Source: JAJDUF01 sp965214295
GTDB lineage: Bacteria; Chloroflexota; UBA11872; UBA12225; JAJDUF01
DNA: 64,000 nucleotides
Direction of reading: 5' to 3'
NCBI GenBank assembly: GCA_965214295.1
Contig: OZ243944.1
Location: 682,001-746,000, forward strand
Under the pieces are notes generated by a model. The model saw only the letters and a program-made list of their open reading frames with translations. It was not told the DNA's origin and made no database searches. Positions within the stretch are counted from its first letter, which is position 1. Every line of letters starts with the position of its first letter. Position numbers and translations under genes: made by a program. Below, piece by piece: positions 31,797-40,794 of this stretch.

Positions 31797-33548
31797 ATGA
31801 CCAGGCCACGTCCCCCGCAACCGGCGCGTAGCGCCGCCTGGTATGGCGGTGACGACCTCGGCAGCTTTTTGCACCGCGTCTTTGCCAAGGGCATGGGCTA
31901 CGGCGACGACGACTTGCGCCGGCCGGTGATCGGCATTTGCAGCACGTGGAGCGAGCTTAATCACTGCAACCGGGGCCTCCGCGACATCGCCGCGGCCGTC
32001 AAGCGCGGCGTGCTGCTAGCCGGCGGTTTGCCGCTGGAGTTTCCCACGATATCGCTCGGGGAGTTCTTTGTCGCCCCCACCAGCATGCTCCTACGGAACC
32101 TGGCCGCGATGGACACGGAGGAGATGATTCGCGCCCAGCCGCTCGACGGCGTGGTCCTGCTCGCCGGCTGCGACAAGACCACCCCGGCGCAGCTCATGGG
32201 GGCAGCGAGCGCCAACGTGCCCGCGATCATGGTGACGACCGGCCCGATGCTCGACGGCCGCTTCGATGGGCAGGACTTGGGCGCCTGCACGGACTGCCGC
32301 CGGTACTGGACCGAATACCGCGCCGGGACCGTCTCGGCGGAGACCATACAGGCGCTCGAAAGCGCCCTGGCACGCAGCGTGGGGCACTGCATGGTCATGG
32401 GTACGGCCAGCACAATGGCGGCGCTGGCCGAAGCGTTGGGAATGATGCTGCCGGGCGGCGCAGCGATCCCCGGGCCGGACAGCCGGCGCCTCCTCTTCGC
32501 CCAGCAGTCCGGGCAGCACATCGTGCGCCTCGCCACCGAGCGCGTCCGTCCGTCCGACATCATGACGGCCGCCGCGTTCGAGAACGCCATCCGCGTGCTG
32601 CATGCGCTGGGTGGCTCGACCAATGCGGTCGTGCATCTGGCAGCCATCGCCGGCCGGCTCGGGATTGACACGCCGCTCGACCTCTTCGACCGGCTCAGTC
32701 GTGAGACGCCCTGGCTGGCCAACCTCCGGCCCGCCGGTCAGTACCAGATGGAGCGGTTCTTCGAGGCCGGCGGCGTCCCGGCCGTGATGAAGGAGCTGGA
32801 GCCACTCCTACACCTCGATGCTCGCACGGTGACCGGCCGCTCCGTCGGCGAGAATCTGGCAGCCGTCACCGTGGATGAGCGGTGGCGGGACACTATCGCC
32901 GGCCGGGCGGAGCCGCTGGCAGCAGAGGGCGGCTTGGCGATCTTGCGCGGTAGCCTGGCCCCTGCCGGCGCCGTCATCAAGCACGCCGCAGCCTCGCCGG
33001 CACTTCTGACGCATCGTGGACGCGCGGTAGTATTCACGTCACCGGACGACCTCAATCGCCGCATTGACGATCCTGACCTGGCCGTAGCGCCGAAGGACAT
33101 TCTGGTCATGCAGGGCGCTGGGCCGGTGGGCGCGCCGGGAATGCCCGAAATCGGCAATCTGCCCATCCCCCAGAAACTCCTCGCTCAGGGCGTGCGTGAT
33201 ATGGTGCGTATCTCCGATGCCCGCATGAGCGGCACCTCGTTCGGGACCGTGGTGCTCCACGCCGCCCCGGAGTCGGCGGTAGGAGGCCCGCTCGCGGCGG
33301 TCCGCGATGGCGACATCATCGACCTGGACGTACCGAATCGCCGCCTGGAGCTACTTGTGCCGGCCGAGGAGATTACGCGCCGCTTGCGCGAGGAGTGGCA
33401 GCGCCCACCACCCGCCTACCGCCGCGGGTACGGTAAGCTCTTCCTCGATCACGTGCTGCAAGCGCCCGAGGGCTGCGACTTCGACTTCTTGCGTGACCAA
33501 CCGGCCGCTGCCGCCGCCGATTCGGCAACACCCGTGACGCGGCGCTGA
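31797..33548 (+). CDS. IlvD/Edd family dehydratase (sugar-acid type)
   Basis: An iron-sulfur dehydratase of 583 residues. GICSTWSELNHCN (about 45), LAGCDKTTPAQLMGAA (about 122) and TDCRRYW supply the cluster cysteines and the phosphate-binding motif; HALGGSTNAVVHL and RISDARMSGTSFGTVVLH are conserved further on. The GCDKTTPA form and the YWTEYRAG insert resemble arabonate/xylonate dehydratases more than branched-chain IlvD, and no ilv genes are near. ATG 31797 follows CAGGAGCACAACT. It would convert an aldonate to a 2-keto-3-deoxy acid, upstream of the FAH hydrolase. Confidence 0.85.
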   Translation: MTRPRPPQPARSAAWYGGDDLGSFLHRVFAKGMGYGDDDLRRPVIGICSTWSELNHCNRGLRDIAAAVKRGVLLAGGLPLEFPTISLGEFFVAPTSMLLRNLAAMDTEEMIRAQPLDGVVLLAGCDKTTPAQLMGAASANVPAIMVTTGPMLDGRFDGQDLGACTDCRRYWTEYRAGTVSAETIQALESALARSVGHCMVMGTASTMAALAEALGMMLPGGAAIPGPDSRRLLFAQQSGQHIVRLATERVRPSDIMTAAAFENAIRVLHALGGSTNAVVHLAAIAGRLGIDTPLDLFDRLSRETPWLANLRPAGQYQMERFFEAGGVPAVMKELEPLLHLDARTVTGRSVGENLAAVTVDERWRDTIAGRAEPLAAEGGLAILRGSLAPAGAVIKHAAASPALLTHRGRAVVFTSPDDLNRRIDDPDLAVAPKDILVMQGAGPVGAPGMPEIGNLPIPQKLLAQGVRDMVRISDARMSGTSFGTVVLHAAPESAVGGPLAAVRDGDIIDLDVPNRRLELLVPAEEITRRLREEWQRPPPAYRRGYGKLFLDHVLQAPEGCDFDFLRDQPAAAAADSATPVTRR

Positions 33549-33617
33549 AGAGAGGCTGCAAGCTAACGGCTGACGGTTGACAACTCACTCCTGACGACTA
33601 CTCACAGCGATTGTATT

Positions 33618-35207
33618 ATGACGCTACCTCGCCGATCCCCGGCAACAACACGAATGAATGCTCTGCCACCGCACGCGCAGCAGCGCGAGCGCAGCAGCGC
33701 CCCGACCCTCGCGGCGCTGCTGGATATACTGCCGGACGCCGCGGTCACCGGACCGACCGGTGTCGTCGTAGCCGACGTGCGGTTCGACTCGCGGCGAGTG
33801 CAGCCGGGAGACCTGTTCGTCGCGATCTCCCACCCAGGCTACCAGCACGACGGGCACAACTTCGTCGCCGGTGCGCTCGACCGGGGAGCCGTCGGGGTAG
33901 TTGTTGGTCGGCCGGTCGCCGTTCCGGCCGACGTGGCGCGGATAGTGGTCCGCGACCCGCCACGTGCCCTCGCGCTCCTGAGCGCCGCGCGGGCCGGGTG
34001 GCCGGCCGCCCGCCTCGGTATCGTCAGCGTGACCGGCACGGACGGCAAGACGACCACGACGACGCTCATCGCCAGCGCGCTCCAGGCGTTGGGGCATACC
34101 GCGGCCCACGTCTCGACGGTCAGCCTCAGCACCGGTACCGCGGCGCTGCCCAACAAGAGCCGCCAGAGCACACCGGAGGCGCCGGAGATACAACACCTGC
34201 TTGCCCAAGCTACGGACCACGGCGCCGATTATGCGGTGATCGAGGCTACATCGCACGGACTAGCGCAAGATCGGCTCTACGGCACGGAAGTAGATGTCGC
34301 GATCTACACGAACATTACGCACGAGCATCTCGATTATCACGGCTCTATCGAGGAGTACGTAGCCGCCAAGTCGCGGCTGTTGGCGCTGCAAGTCCCGCTG
34401 CCGGGCGTGCCGGCAAAGCGACACCCCCGCGCCAAGGCTGCCGTGCTCAACGCCGACGACACGCACTATGCCCACTTGCGCTCGCTGGCGCAGGTACCGG
34501 TCACGACGTATGGCCTCCATCGGCCCGCCGACGTGGAAGCCGCCAGTGCCACCTACGACGGCTTGCGCCCCTCCGTGCAGGTGCGGACCCCTTGGGGCAA
34601 CGCCCAGCTCCGACCACGGGTCATCGGCCCCTTCAACGTAGCGAATGTGCTGGCGGCACTGACGGCCCTGGGTGTGTTGGGATGCTCTTTCGAGGACGCC
34701 GTAGCTGCCCTCTGCCAGACGGCCGGGGCACCGGGGAGGATGGAGCTTATCGAGGCCGGCCAACCGTTTACGGTCATTGTGGATTACGCCCACACGCCCG
34801 CGAGCCTCGACCTCGTGCTGCGTGCGCTCCGGCCCTTGACCCCCGGCCGGCTGATCGCCGTCTTCGGGAGCGCCGGCGAGCGCGACCGCGCGAAGCGCCC
34901 CATGATGGGCCGGATCGCCGCCACACACGCCGATTTCTTCGTCCTCACGGACGAGGACCCGCGCGGGGAAGACCGCGAGGCCATCCTGGCGGAGATCGCC
35001 GCTGGCGCTGTCGCTGCCGGCGGCCGTCAAGGAACACATTTCCTCTGCTGCCCGGATCGCCGAGCAGCCATCCGCCTCGCCTTCGAGCGGGCGGCGGCCG
35101 GCGATACGGTGCTCCTCGCCGGCAAGGGCCACGAGCAGTCCATCATCGTCAACGGCCGCTCACAGCCCTGGGACGACCGCGCCGTCGCACGCGAACTCTT
35201 GTCCTGA
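33618..35207 (+). CDS. murE: UDP-N-acetylmuramyl-tripeptide synthetase MurE
   Basis: It adds the third amino acid to UDP-MurNAc-L-Ala-D-Glu. The Mur ligase ATP loop is VTGTDGKTTTTT (about residue 138). A carbamylated-lysine region, YAHTPASLDL and FGSAGERDRAKRPMM follow. The specificity motif near 443 reads DEDPR instead of DNPR of meso-diaminopimelate enzymes, so L-ornithine or L-lysine should be considered. Start is uncertain: ATG 33618 overlaps a TATTAT that may be a -10 box, and ATG 33654 is the alternative. No other mur genes are adjacent. A hairpin follows the stop. Confidence 0.88.
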   Translation: MTLPRRSPATTRMNALPPHAQQRERSSAPTLAALLDILPDAAVTGPTGVVVADVRFDSRRVQPGDLFVAISHPGYQHDGHNFVAGALDRGAVGVVVGRPVAVPADVARIVVRDPPRALALLSAARAGWPAARLGIVSVTGTDGKTTTTTLIASALQALGHTAAHVSTVSLSTGTAALPNKSRQSTPEAPEIQHLLAQATDHGADYAVIEATSHGLAQDRLYGTEVDVAIYTNITHEHLDYHGSIEEYVAAKSRLLALQVPLPGVPAKRHPRAKAAVLNADDTHYAHLRSLAQVPVTTYGLHRPADVEAASATYDGLRPSVQVRTPWGNAQLRPRVIGPFNVANVLAALTALGVLGCSFEDAVAALCQTAGAPGRMELIEAGQPFTVIVDYAHTPASLDLVLRALRPLTPGRLIAVFGSAGERDRAKRPMMGRIAATHADFFVLTDEDPRGEDREAILAEIAAGAVAAGGRQGTHFLCCPDRRAAIRLAFERAAAGDTVLLAGKGHEQSIIVNGRSQPWDDRAVARELLS

Positions 35208-35256
35208 CCAGCCACGCCGCTCTGGCTCCCCACGCCCTGCTTTCCGCCACCACACT

Positions 35257-35289
35257 CCCCCTCTCTATCGCTCGGCGCTGGAGAGGGGG
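35257..35289 (+). terminator. Hairpin after murE
   Basis: Nine-base arms CCCCCTCTC and GAGAGGGGG with a 15-base loop start 50 bases after the murE stop and before the DUF2851 gene. Confidence 0.45.
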
Positions 35290-35346
35290 CCGGGGGTGAG
35301 GAGTGGACGGACCGCCTCCGGTACGCTATCATGCATATTGACTATC

Positions 35347-36822
35347 GTGAATCACAGTGTAGCCAGGCGGTCGGGGAGCAGTCCCGAGGCGCGGTTGGCC
35401 GCTTGGTGGCGCGCTGGCCGCGGCGCCACCGGCGGCTGGCTCGTCGCCGACGACGGTTCGCGCTGGCGGGTGCGCCACCCCGGCCGGGCTAACCATGACG
35501 CCGGGCCGGACTTCGTGGAAGCGGTCCTGGAGGCACCGCCGGGGGCAGCGGTACGCGGCGCCGTGGTCGAGCTACACCACCGGGCAAGCGACTGGCAGGC
35601 ACACGGGCACGACCGGAATCCCCGCTACAACACAGTCACCCTGCACCTCATCCTCGTGGAGAACCGCCCCGGCATTCCCACGCTGGCCGCCAACGGCCGC
35701 CGCATTCCTCGCATCATCATTGACCCGGCACGCCTCTCGACAGCGCCGGCACGACCGGCCCACCACCGGCAAAACGACGCCGGCCTGTGGAGCTACGGCT
35801 GCCGGCTAACGGGCGCAGTAGGCCGGGACCGGCAGCTGGCCGCCCATGAGATCGGCACCGCTGGCGATATTCGGCTGGCCTGGCTGACCCGCATCTTCCG
35901 CCTCGACCTGGCACGTGCCACACCGCACGGCGATCCGGCGCCACCAGCCGCCCAGATCGTCGAGCAAGTGCTCTATGAGGGCCTCGCCGACGCCCTGGGG
36001 TTCAGCCAAAACCGCACTGCCATGCGCCAGCTCGCCCGTAGCGTGCCGCTGGCTGCACTGCCGCGCGCAGCCCCGCCCAGCGCGGACTACCCGGATACCC
36101 TAGTCAGTGCTGCCACGACCCTGCTGACGGCCGCCGAGCTAGTACCCGCTGCACCGAGTCGTGTACCGCAGCAGCTTCCGCTGCTCGACGGCACCACTGC
36201 GCCACAAATCGCCCGCGCTACCCCGCGCAGCGCCGACACCCCACCTTGGCAGGCCAATCGCACCCGGCCGGGCAACGCGCCTGTACGGCGCATCGTCGCG
36301 CTGGCTGCGCTGGCGGTCTCGTGGCCGCCGCAGGGGCTGGGCCAGACCGTGCTCCGACGCCTCGCAGCCGGTGCTCCCACTGGCTCCGGCCGGCGGCGCG
36401 CACGTTCCTGGCAAACCCTCGCCGCGCTGGTACGGCAGCCCGCGCCACCGTCCGCAGTCGTTCGGCATCTCCGTCGGCTCGGCGTCTGGTCGGACGAGGA
36501 GGTACCGACGGCCCTCATCGGCGCCAGCCGGGCCGCCGACATCGTGGTGAACGTCCTGTTGCCGTACAGTCTAGCCGTGGCGCGTGACGGACCGCCGGGT
36601 ACCGGGCAGCGTGCCCGGCGGGTTTTCCTCGCCCACCCCCGCCTAGCGGAGAACTGGATCACGCGCCTGATGAGCAAGCGCACCGGCTTCCGGGCACGGA
36701 CGGCGCGCGAGCAGCAGGGCTTCATCCGACTCTACGAGCACTACAGCCATAGCCTCTTCTGCAACCGGTGTCCACTCGGTGCGATGCTGCCTCCCAGGGC
36801 CGCGAAGTCCGGGCACCCCTGA
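35347..36822 (+). CDS. DUF2851 family protein
   Basis: The N-terminal third carries the DUF2851 signature: WRVRHPGRANHDAGPDF, then VELHHRASDWQAHGHDRNPR (about 80-100) and YNTVTLHLILVEN. The protein resembles restriction-endonuclease-like folds, but its function is not known. The middle is Ala/Pro/Arg-rich, and the C-terminus ends with FCNRCPLGAML, two cysteines that may bind metal. Length is 491 residues from GTG 35347; a GTG at 35296 adds 17 residues but overlaps the area just after the murE hairpin. Bacteroidetes and Chloroflexi homologues are common. Confidence 0.75.
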   Translation: MNHSVARRSGSSPEARLAAWWRAGRGATGGWLVADDGSRWRVRHPGRANHDAGPDFVEAVLEAPPGAAVRGAVVELHHRASDWQAHGHDRNPRYNTVTLHLILVENRPGIPTLAANGRRIPRIIIDPARLSTAPARPAHHRQNDAGLWSYGCRLTGAVGRDRQLAAHEIGTAGDIRLAWLTRIFRLDLARATPHGDPAPPAAQIVEQVLYEGLADALGFSQNRTAMRQLARSVPLAALPRAAPPSADYPDTLVSAATTLLTAAELVPAAPSRVPQQLPLLDGTTAPQIARATPRSADTPPWQANRTRPGNAPVRRIVALAALAVSWPPQGLGQTVLRRLAAGAPTGSGRRRARSWQTLAALVRQPAPPSAVVRHLRRLGVWSDEEVPTALIGASRAADIVVNVLLPYSLAVARDGPPGTGQRARRVFLAHPRLAENWITRLMSKRTGFRARTAREQQGFIRLYEHYSHSLFCNRCPLGAMLPPRAAKSGHP

Positions 36823-37288
36823 GCGGCTGTCGCCCCCAATTGCGGCTTATCGCAAATCAAATACGTGTCAGCCGGTAGTGGTCATTGGCAGAGACACACT
36901 GAATCCCGACAATCTCTTAGCCGCTACTCTTGACAACCATTAACCTTACCCCTTGTCAGCCTAGTGACAGCATGGTACGCTCACCAAGAACACGGACATC
37001 CATCCGGCGTAGGCCGAGTTCTCGCGGTGAGAAGCGGGGGATCGCAAGCACTTCCGGGGTGAATCGCAGTGCCGGGCATTGTGCCCGGTCCGCGTAGGGT
37101 CGCTCTTACCCGAATCCGTCAGCTTACCCCGTAGGCCTGAAAGAGCGTTTCATGCCTCCAGGTTGTCGTGCCGGCCGGCCACTCACGGCCGAGTGCGTTG
37201 CTGTGCTGCGGAGCGGCACTTCGCCGCTGGCGTGCGGTCGCTCTCCCGGCGCTCCCACGCACGGCATGTTGCGCCGAGGAGATCGCCC
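36823..37288 (+). other. Long leader region before the sigma factor
   Basis: The 466 bases between the DUF2851 stop and the sigma start hold a promoter (36953-36981) and then about 300 bases of leader. An open reading frame continues upstream of the sigma start to 37079 but is Arg/Cys-rich and unlike any sigma region 1, so it is not called coding. No known riboswitch was recognised. Confidence 0.4.
36953..36981 (+). promoter_or_regulatory. Candidate promoter for the sigma factor gene
   Basis: TTGTCA and TACGCT are separated by 17 bases, with a second TTGACA at 36930-36935 just upstream. It gives a leader of about 300 bases. Confidence 0.45.
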
Positions 37289-38275
37289 GTGACAGTCAGC
37301 GGCCCAAGCGTCAGCCACGGCGATACCCAGGCCGCATGGGCTTCCCAGCCGGGTCTCCGGGAGATGCCCGAAGCCGACGATTCAGTACGACTCTATCTCC
37401 ATGAAATCGGCCGTTACGCGCTCCTCACCGCCGACGAGGAGGTGGAGTTGGGCAAGCGTATGGAGCGCGGCCGGCTTGCCCAGCAAGCCCTGGAGCGTTC
37501 CGACTTGAGCCAGGACGAGGGCGGCGCGCTTCAGGTGCTCGTCGCCGACGGGGAAGCGGCACGTCAGCATATGATCGCCGCGAACCTTCGCCTCGTGGTG
37601 TCGTTGGCCAAGAAATACGCCGGGCGGGGCCTGCCGCTCCCTGACCTGATCGAGGAGGGCAACCTGGGCCTGATGCGTGCCGTTACCAAGTTCGACCACC
37701 GGCGCGGGTTCAAGTTCTCCACTTACGCGACATGGTGGATCAGGCAAGCAGTCACGCGGGCCATTGCCGCCCAGTCACGGCCCATCCGACTGCCCATCCA
37801 TGTCGTTGATAAGGTGAGTAAGCTGCGCCGGGTGACCCACCATCTTGAGCAAGAGCTGGGGCGTCCGCCCACGATCCACGAAATCGGAGCCGCCGTAGAC
37901 CTCCCCGGGGACAAGGTCCGGCAGCTCTTACTCGCTTCCCGCCGGACGCTCTCCCTCGAAAACCCGGTCGGAGACGACGGGAGCAGTGCCCTCAAGGACC
38001 TTATCGAGGACGCGAATAGCGACGCGCCAATCGAGGGAGCGGCGCAGTCTTTGTTGCGCGACGAAGTAGAGCACTTACTGACCAAGCTATCGCCCCGCGA
38101 GCGCCACATCATCGAGTTGCGCTTCGGCGTCGGGCGGCACTCGCCACTCACCCTGCAAGAAGTGGGGCACATGGTCGGGCTGACGCGGGAGCGCGTGCGG
38201 CAAATCGCGGGCGAAGCCCTGGACAAGCTACGGGCCGCAGTGCATTCCTCGCATCTGCGCGAGTACCTCGACTGA
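37289..38275 (+). CDS. RNA polymerase sigma factor, sigma-70 family (RpoD/group 2 type)
   Basis: It directs RNA polymerase to promoters. Region 1.2 (DSVRLYLHEIGRYALLTADE) is followed by regions 2.1-2.4 (NLRLVVSLAKKYAGRGLPLP, DLIEEGNLGLMRAVTKFD, FSTYATWWIRQAVTRAI). Region 3 (HVVDKVSKLRRV) and region 4 (LSPRERHIIELRFGV and TRERVRQI) complete it. GTG 37289 has GAGGAG seven bases before it, giving 328 residues. No long region 1.1 is present, so it may be the housekeeping factor of this lineage or a group 2 paralogue. Confidence 0.9.
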   Translation: MTVSGPSVSHGDTQAAWASQPGLREMPEADDSVRLYLHEIGRYALLTADEEVELGKRMERGRLAQQALERSDLSQDEGGALQVLVADGEAARQHMIAANLRLVVSLAKKYAGRGLPLPDLIEEGNLGLMRAVTKFDHRRGFKFSTYATWWIRQAVTRAIAAQSRPIRLPIHVVDKVSKLRRVTHHLEQELGRPPTIHEIGAAVDLPGDKVRQLLLASRRTLSLENPVGDDGSSALKDLIEDANSDAPIEGAAQSLLRDEVEHLLTKLSPRERHIIELRFGVGRHSPLTLQEVGHMVGLTRERVRQIAGEALDKLRAAVHSSHLREYLD

Positions 38276-38359
38276 CTCAGCACTTCCCCGGCATGGCCGC
38301 AACCTCCGCCTCCCTCGCCGGCGAGCATCTGTGCCCGCCGGTCATGCACCGCACTACAC

Positions 38360-39007
38360 TCACGGCAACCGATAGATTATGTACCAGAAGTGCTGACCGG
38401 TGAAGACGTTCGCAGCACTCAAGCCGGGAGCATGCTGACCGAAAATTGCGATCAGGTCCTCCGCCGAGTAGTAGTTCTTGATGATGACGTGCTCGCTGCC
38501 ATCCCGGAGCGTTCTGCGCCGATAGGTGTTATCGTCCCCTTCCCTGCCGATAAGCTCTCCGCCGACACTGGGGACGAGCATGTTGTCGGCCAGAAACACG
38601 CTCGATTGGGACCGCAAGATACGGTGAAATCCTGCGATGAAACGATCAATCCTGTGCTTGGGCATATGCGAGAACCAGAAATTTGCCAAGCCGCCATCGA
38701 ATGTCTCGGCCTCGAAAGACAACGTATAGGCGTTCCCAAGGCGAAAGTTCACCGGACAGTGATAGGTCTTGCGCCGAGCGACGTTGAGCACCTCTTCCAC
38801 ACTATCCGTTGCGGTGATCTCTCTGGCAGTCCGGGAGACGACCTGGGTCCAGTACCCGGTGCCGCACGCGACTTCCAACACTCGTCTGCCACGCAGCGCC
38901 GCCTTGGCCGCCTGGATGAGGAGCTTGAGTTCTGCCTGCCGTGCCAGGTCAGCACGATCATAGACCGCCTCAAACTCCTCCGCGCGCCGCCGGTAGTACT
39001 CCTCCAT
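38360..39007 (-). CDS. Class I SAM-dependent methyltransferase
   Basis: A 215-residue methyltransferase starting MEEYYRRRAEEFEAVYDRAD. Motif I is VLEVACGTGYWTQVVS (about residue 45), the acidic residue after strand two is in ITATDSVEEV, and motif IV/V is FDGGLANFWFSHMPKHRIDRF, with ILRSQSSVFLADNM. ATG 39007 follows GGAGGCCGTCGA. The pattern suits a small-molecule methyltransferase, but I cannot name the substrate. It is convergent with the sigma gene. Confidence 0.82.
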   Translation of the reverse strand: MEEYYRRRAEEFEAVYDRADLARQAELKLLIQAAKAALRGRRVLEVACGTGYWTQVVSRTAREITATDSVEEVLNVARRKTYHCPVNFRLGNAYTLSFEAETFDGGLANFWFSHMPKHRIDRFIAGFHRILRSQSSVFLADNMLVPSVGGELIGREGDDNTYRRRTLRDGSEHVIIKNYYSAEDLIAIFGQHAPGLSAANVFTGQHFWYIIYRLP

Positions 39008-39173
39008 TCGACGGCCTCCTCGCTCCCTCGGTATACCAGCCGGCTGTACAGGCCGCACATGATCCAGGCACGGTAGGATAGAGCATCGCCGCTGGCGCGA
39101 GTGGGACGGGACGGTTGCACTGTCGCCGCTATGCGGCATAATGAGGCGGAAAGAAATGGTGAAGGAGGTGAGC

Positions 39174-39401
39174 TTGGACAAGCCGCAACTGCTTGAGCAG
39201 GAGCCTGTCGAAGAAGAGAAGGACCTCGCTACTATGTTGCTGGAGCTTGCAGGAGAGGCAGGTGACACCGCGGCTCGCCTACTCGAAGTGACCGGGGTAT
39301 TCCTGGATCGGTACGAGGAGGTTGAGCAACACTATCGAGCAGTGGTGGATGTGGAAACACCCGGGATGTACTCTGGAGCTTCTGCCACTATACAGGACTG
39401 A
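39174..39401 (+). CDS. Small acidic hypothetical protein, partner of Clp-fold protease
   Basis: About 75 residues, strongly acidic at the N-terminus (EQEPVEEEKD) and probably helical (DLATMLLELAGEAGDTAARL). The start is taken at TTG 39174 because AAGGAGGTGAGC is placed ideally before it; ATG 39156 and 39141 are alternatives. The stop is three bases before the protease start, so the two are surely co-translated. The family is unknown to me. It could be an inhibitor, adaptor or substrate of the protease. Confidence 0.6.
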   Translation: MDKPQLLEQEPVEEEKDLATMLLELAGEAGDTAARLLEVTGVFLDRYEEVEQHYRAVVDVETPGMYSGASATIQD

Positions 39402-39404
39402 CCC

Positions 39405-40106
39405 GTGCCGAGTTGGGGCGATATTCTCCGAGAGTTCAGGGACAGCCAGCATCAGCGAGGCCCGCAACTTGGTGCCGACTCGGATGCCATACGTCGCAAG
39501 TACATTGGCCAACTGCGCGACCTCACTGGTCATGCAGTCATTGTTTACGGTAGCGGTTGGCTCAAAAGCTCGGGGGAGTCACACCCTGACTTCTCCGTTC
39601 AGGGCGCCGACGTGCATGCCCTTATGGAGATGTGCAAGGATGTCGAGGATCGGAAACTCGACCTGATCTTGCATAGCCCTGGAGGGGAAGTCGGCGCCGC
39701 CGAACAGATCGTCCGCTACCTGAGAACGCAATTCGACTATATCCGTGCTATTGTCCCGCTCCAGGCCAAATCGGCGGCAACTATGATCGCCTTGGGGTGT
39801 GATGAGATAGTCATGGGGCACCACTCCGAATTGGGACCAATTGACCCACAGATTGTGGTACGCGGCCCTGAAGGAGTGCGCTCCGTTCCTGCACACGCAA
39901 TCCTGCGTGACTTCCAAAGAGCCAAGCGGGAGCTTGCTCAGGATGCCAGCGCAATCAACGCATGGCTACCGGTCCTCCGCGCCAGACTGCAGCGGCAGGT
40001 GCTCGTACAAGCAAAGCCCAGAGATGAGGAGCAAGCGTCCAGGCAGCCGCGTGAGAATCGCCAACAGCGTCGCGCACATGCACGCAGGCAACGCAAGCGC
40101 CGTTAG
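39405..40106 (+). CDS. SDH-type Clp-fold serine protease-like protein
   Basis: The core fits the ClpP/crotonase-fold family of SDH-type proteases (Pfam SDH_protease). DLILHSPGGEVGAAEQIVRY (about 85-104) provides the oxyanion loop, and VPLQAKSAATMIALGCDEIV (about 117-136) carries the putative nucleophile Ser. MGHHSELGPIDPQ follows. After INAWLPVLRARL the protein turns to a very basic Gln/Arg tail of about 45 residues and stops at 233, shorter than relatives of about 280. That may be truncation, a frameshift or lineage-specific replacement. GTG start. Confidence 0.72.
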   Translation: MPSWGDILREFRDSQHQRGPQLGADSDAIRRKYIGQLRDLTGHAVIVYGSGWLKSSGESHPDFSVQGADVHALMEMCKDVEDRKLDLILHSPGGEVGAAEQIVRYLRTQFDYIRAIVPLQAKSAATMIALGCDEIVMGHHSELGPIDPQIVVRGPEGVRSVPAHAILRDFQRAKRELAQDASAINAWLPVLRARLQRQVLVQAKPRDEEQASRQPRENRQQRRAHARRQRKRR

Positions 40107-40123
40107 GCCGAGAGCGGAGTAGT

Positions 40124-40750
40124 ATGATGCGTTTGGCCCTATTCGGTATGGCGGCGCTGGCCGCGCTCTGGCGTCCACACTCGCTGCACGCCCAAGACAA
40201 CACGGACGGCGCCGGCTTTGAGCCGCTGTTCAATGGGCAGGACCTCACCGGCTGGGTTCATGTCGGCGCAACGGAAGGCGCCTGGGCGGCGGCGGACGGC
40301 GTGCTGGTCTGCGACGGCCGGGGCCGGGGCTGGATTCGGCCCACCGGAGTCTACGAGGACTTTATCCTCCGCTTGGAATACAAAATCGCGCGCGGCAGCA
40401 ATAGCGGCGTCTTCTTGCGGACCAGTGAACGAGGGCGGCCGGCGTTCGCGGGGATGGAGATTCAGATTATTGACCACCCTGACCACACCTCTGGCGTGAA
40501 GGCCACCGCCGCGATTTACGACTCCGTGGCCCCGTCCCGGAACACATCCAAACCGCTGGGCGAGTGGAACGCACTGGAGATCACCTGTATCGGGCGCCGC
40601 GTGGCCGTTAGGCACAACGGCGTGATCGTGGTGGATGCCGACCTTGATGCCTACCCGGAGCTACGGCAACGGCTCCGGCGCGGCTATATCGGGCTGCAAA
40701 ACCACGGTACGCCGGTAGCCTTCCGCAACATCGGCATCAAGGCGCTGTAG
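40124..40750 (+). CDS. Secreted DUF1080 (3-keto-disaccharide hydrolase) family protein
   Basis: An N-terminal signal peptide (MRLALFGMAALAALW, cleavage after HAQ about residue 24) precedes one DUF1080 jelly-roll domain: FEPLFNGQDLTGWVHVG, YEDFILRLEYKIARGSNSGV, GMEIQIIDHPDH and RNTSKPLGEWNALEITCIG, ending GYIGLQNHGTPVAFRNIGIK. Members are concanavalin-like and some cleave 3-keto-glycosides. At 208 residues it is a single-domain form. It follows the protease gene by 17 bases and may belong to the same transcript. Confidence 0.85.
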   Translation: MMRLALFGMAALAALWRPHSLHAQDNTDGAGFEPLFNGQDLTGWVHVGATEGAWAAADGVLVCDGRGRGWIRPTGVYEDFILRLEYKIARGSNSGVFLRTSERGRPAFAGMEIQIIDHPDHTSGVKATAAIYDSVAPSRNTSKPLGEWNALEITCIGRRVAVRHNGVIVVDADLDAYPELRQRLRRGYIGLQNHGTPVAFRNIGIKAL

Positions 40751-40794
40751 GAGACCGCGAGACAGCCACCGGCCGCATGGCCTTGGTGGTAGGA

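Noticed and set aside
33611..35299. 562-residue frame overlapping murE in another frame
   Set aside because: Arg/Gly/Pro-rich translation without conserved motifs. murE in the other frame is full length and carries all family motifs.
37079..37288. 70-residue N-terminal extension of the sigma factor
   Set aside because: Cys/Arg-rich and unlike any sigma region 1. The GTG at 37289 has a clear GAGGAG at good spacing.
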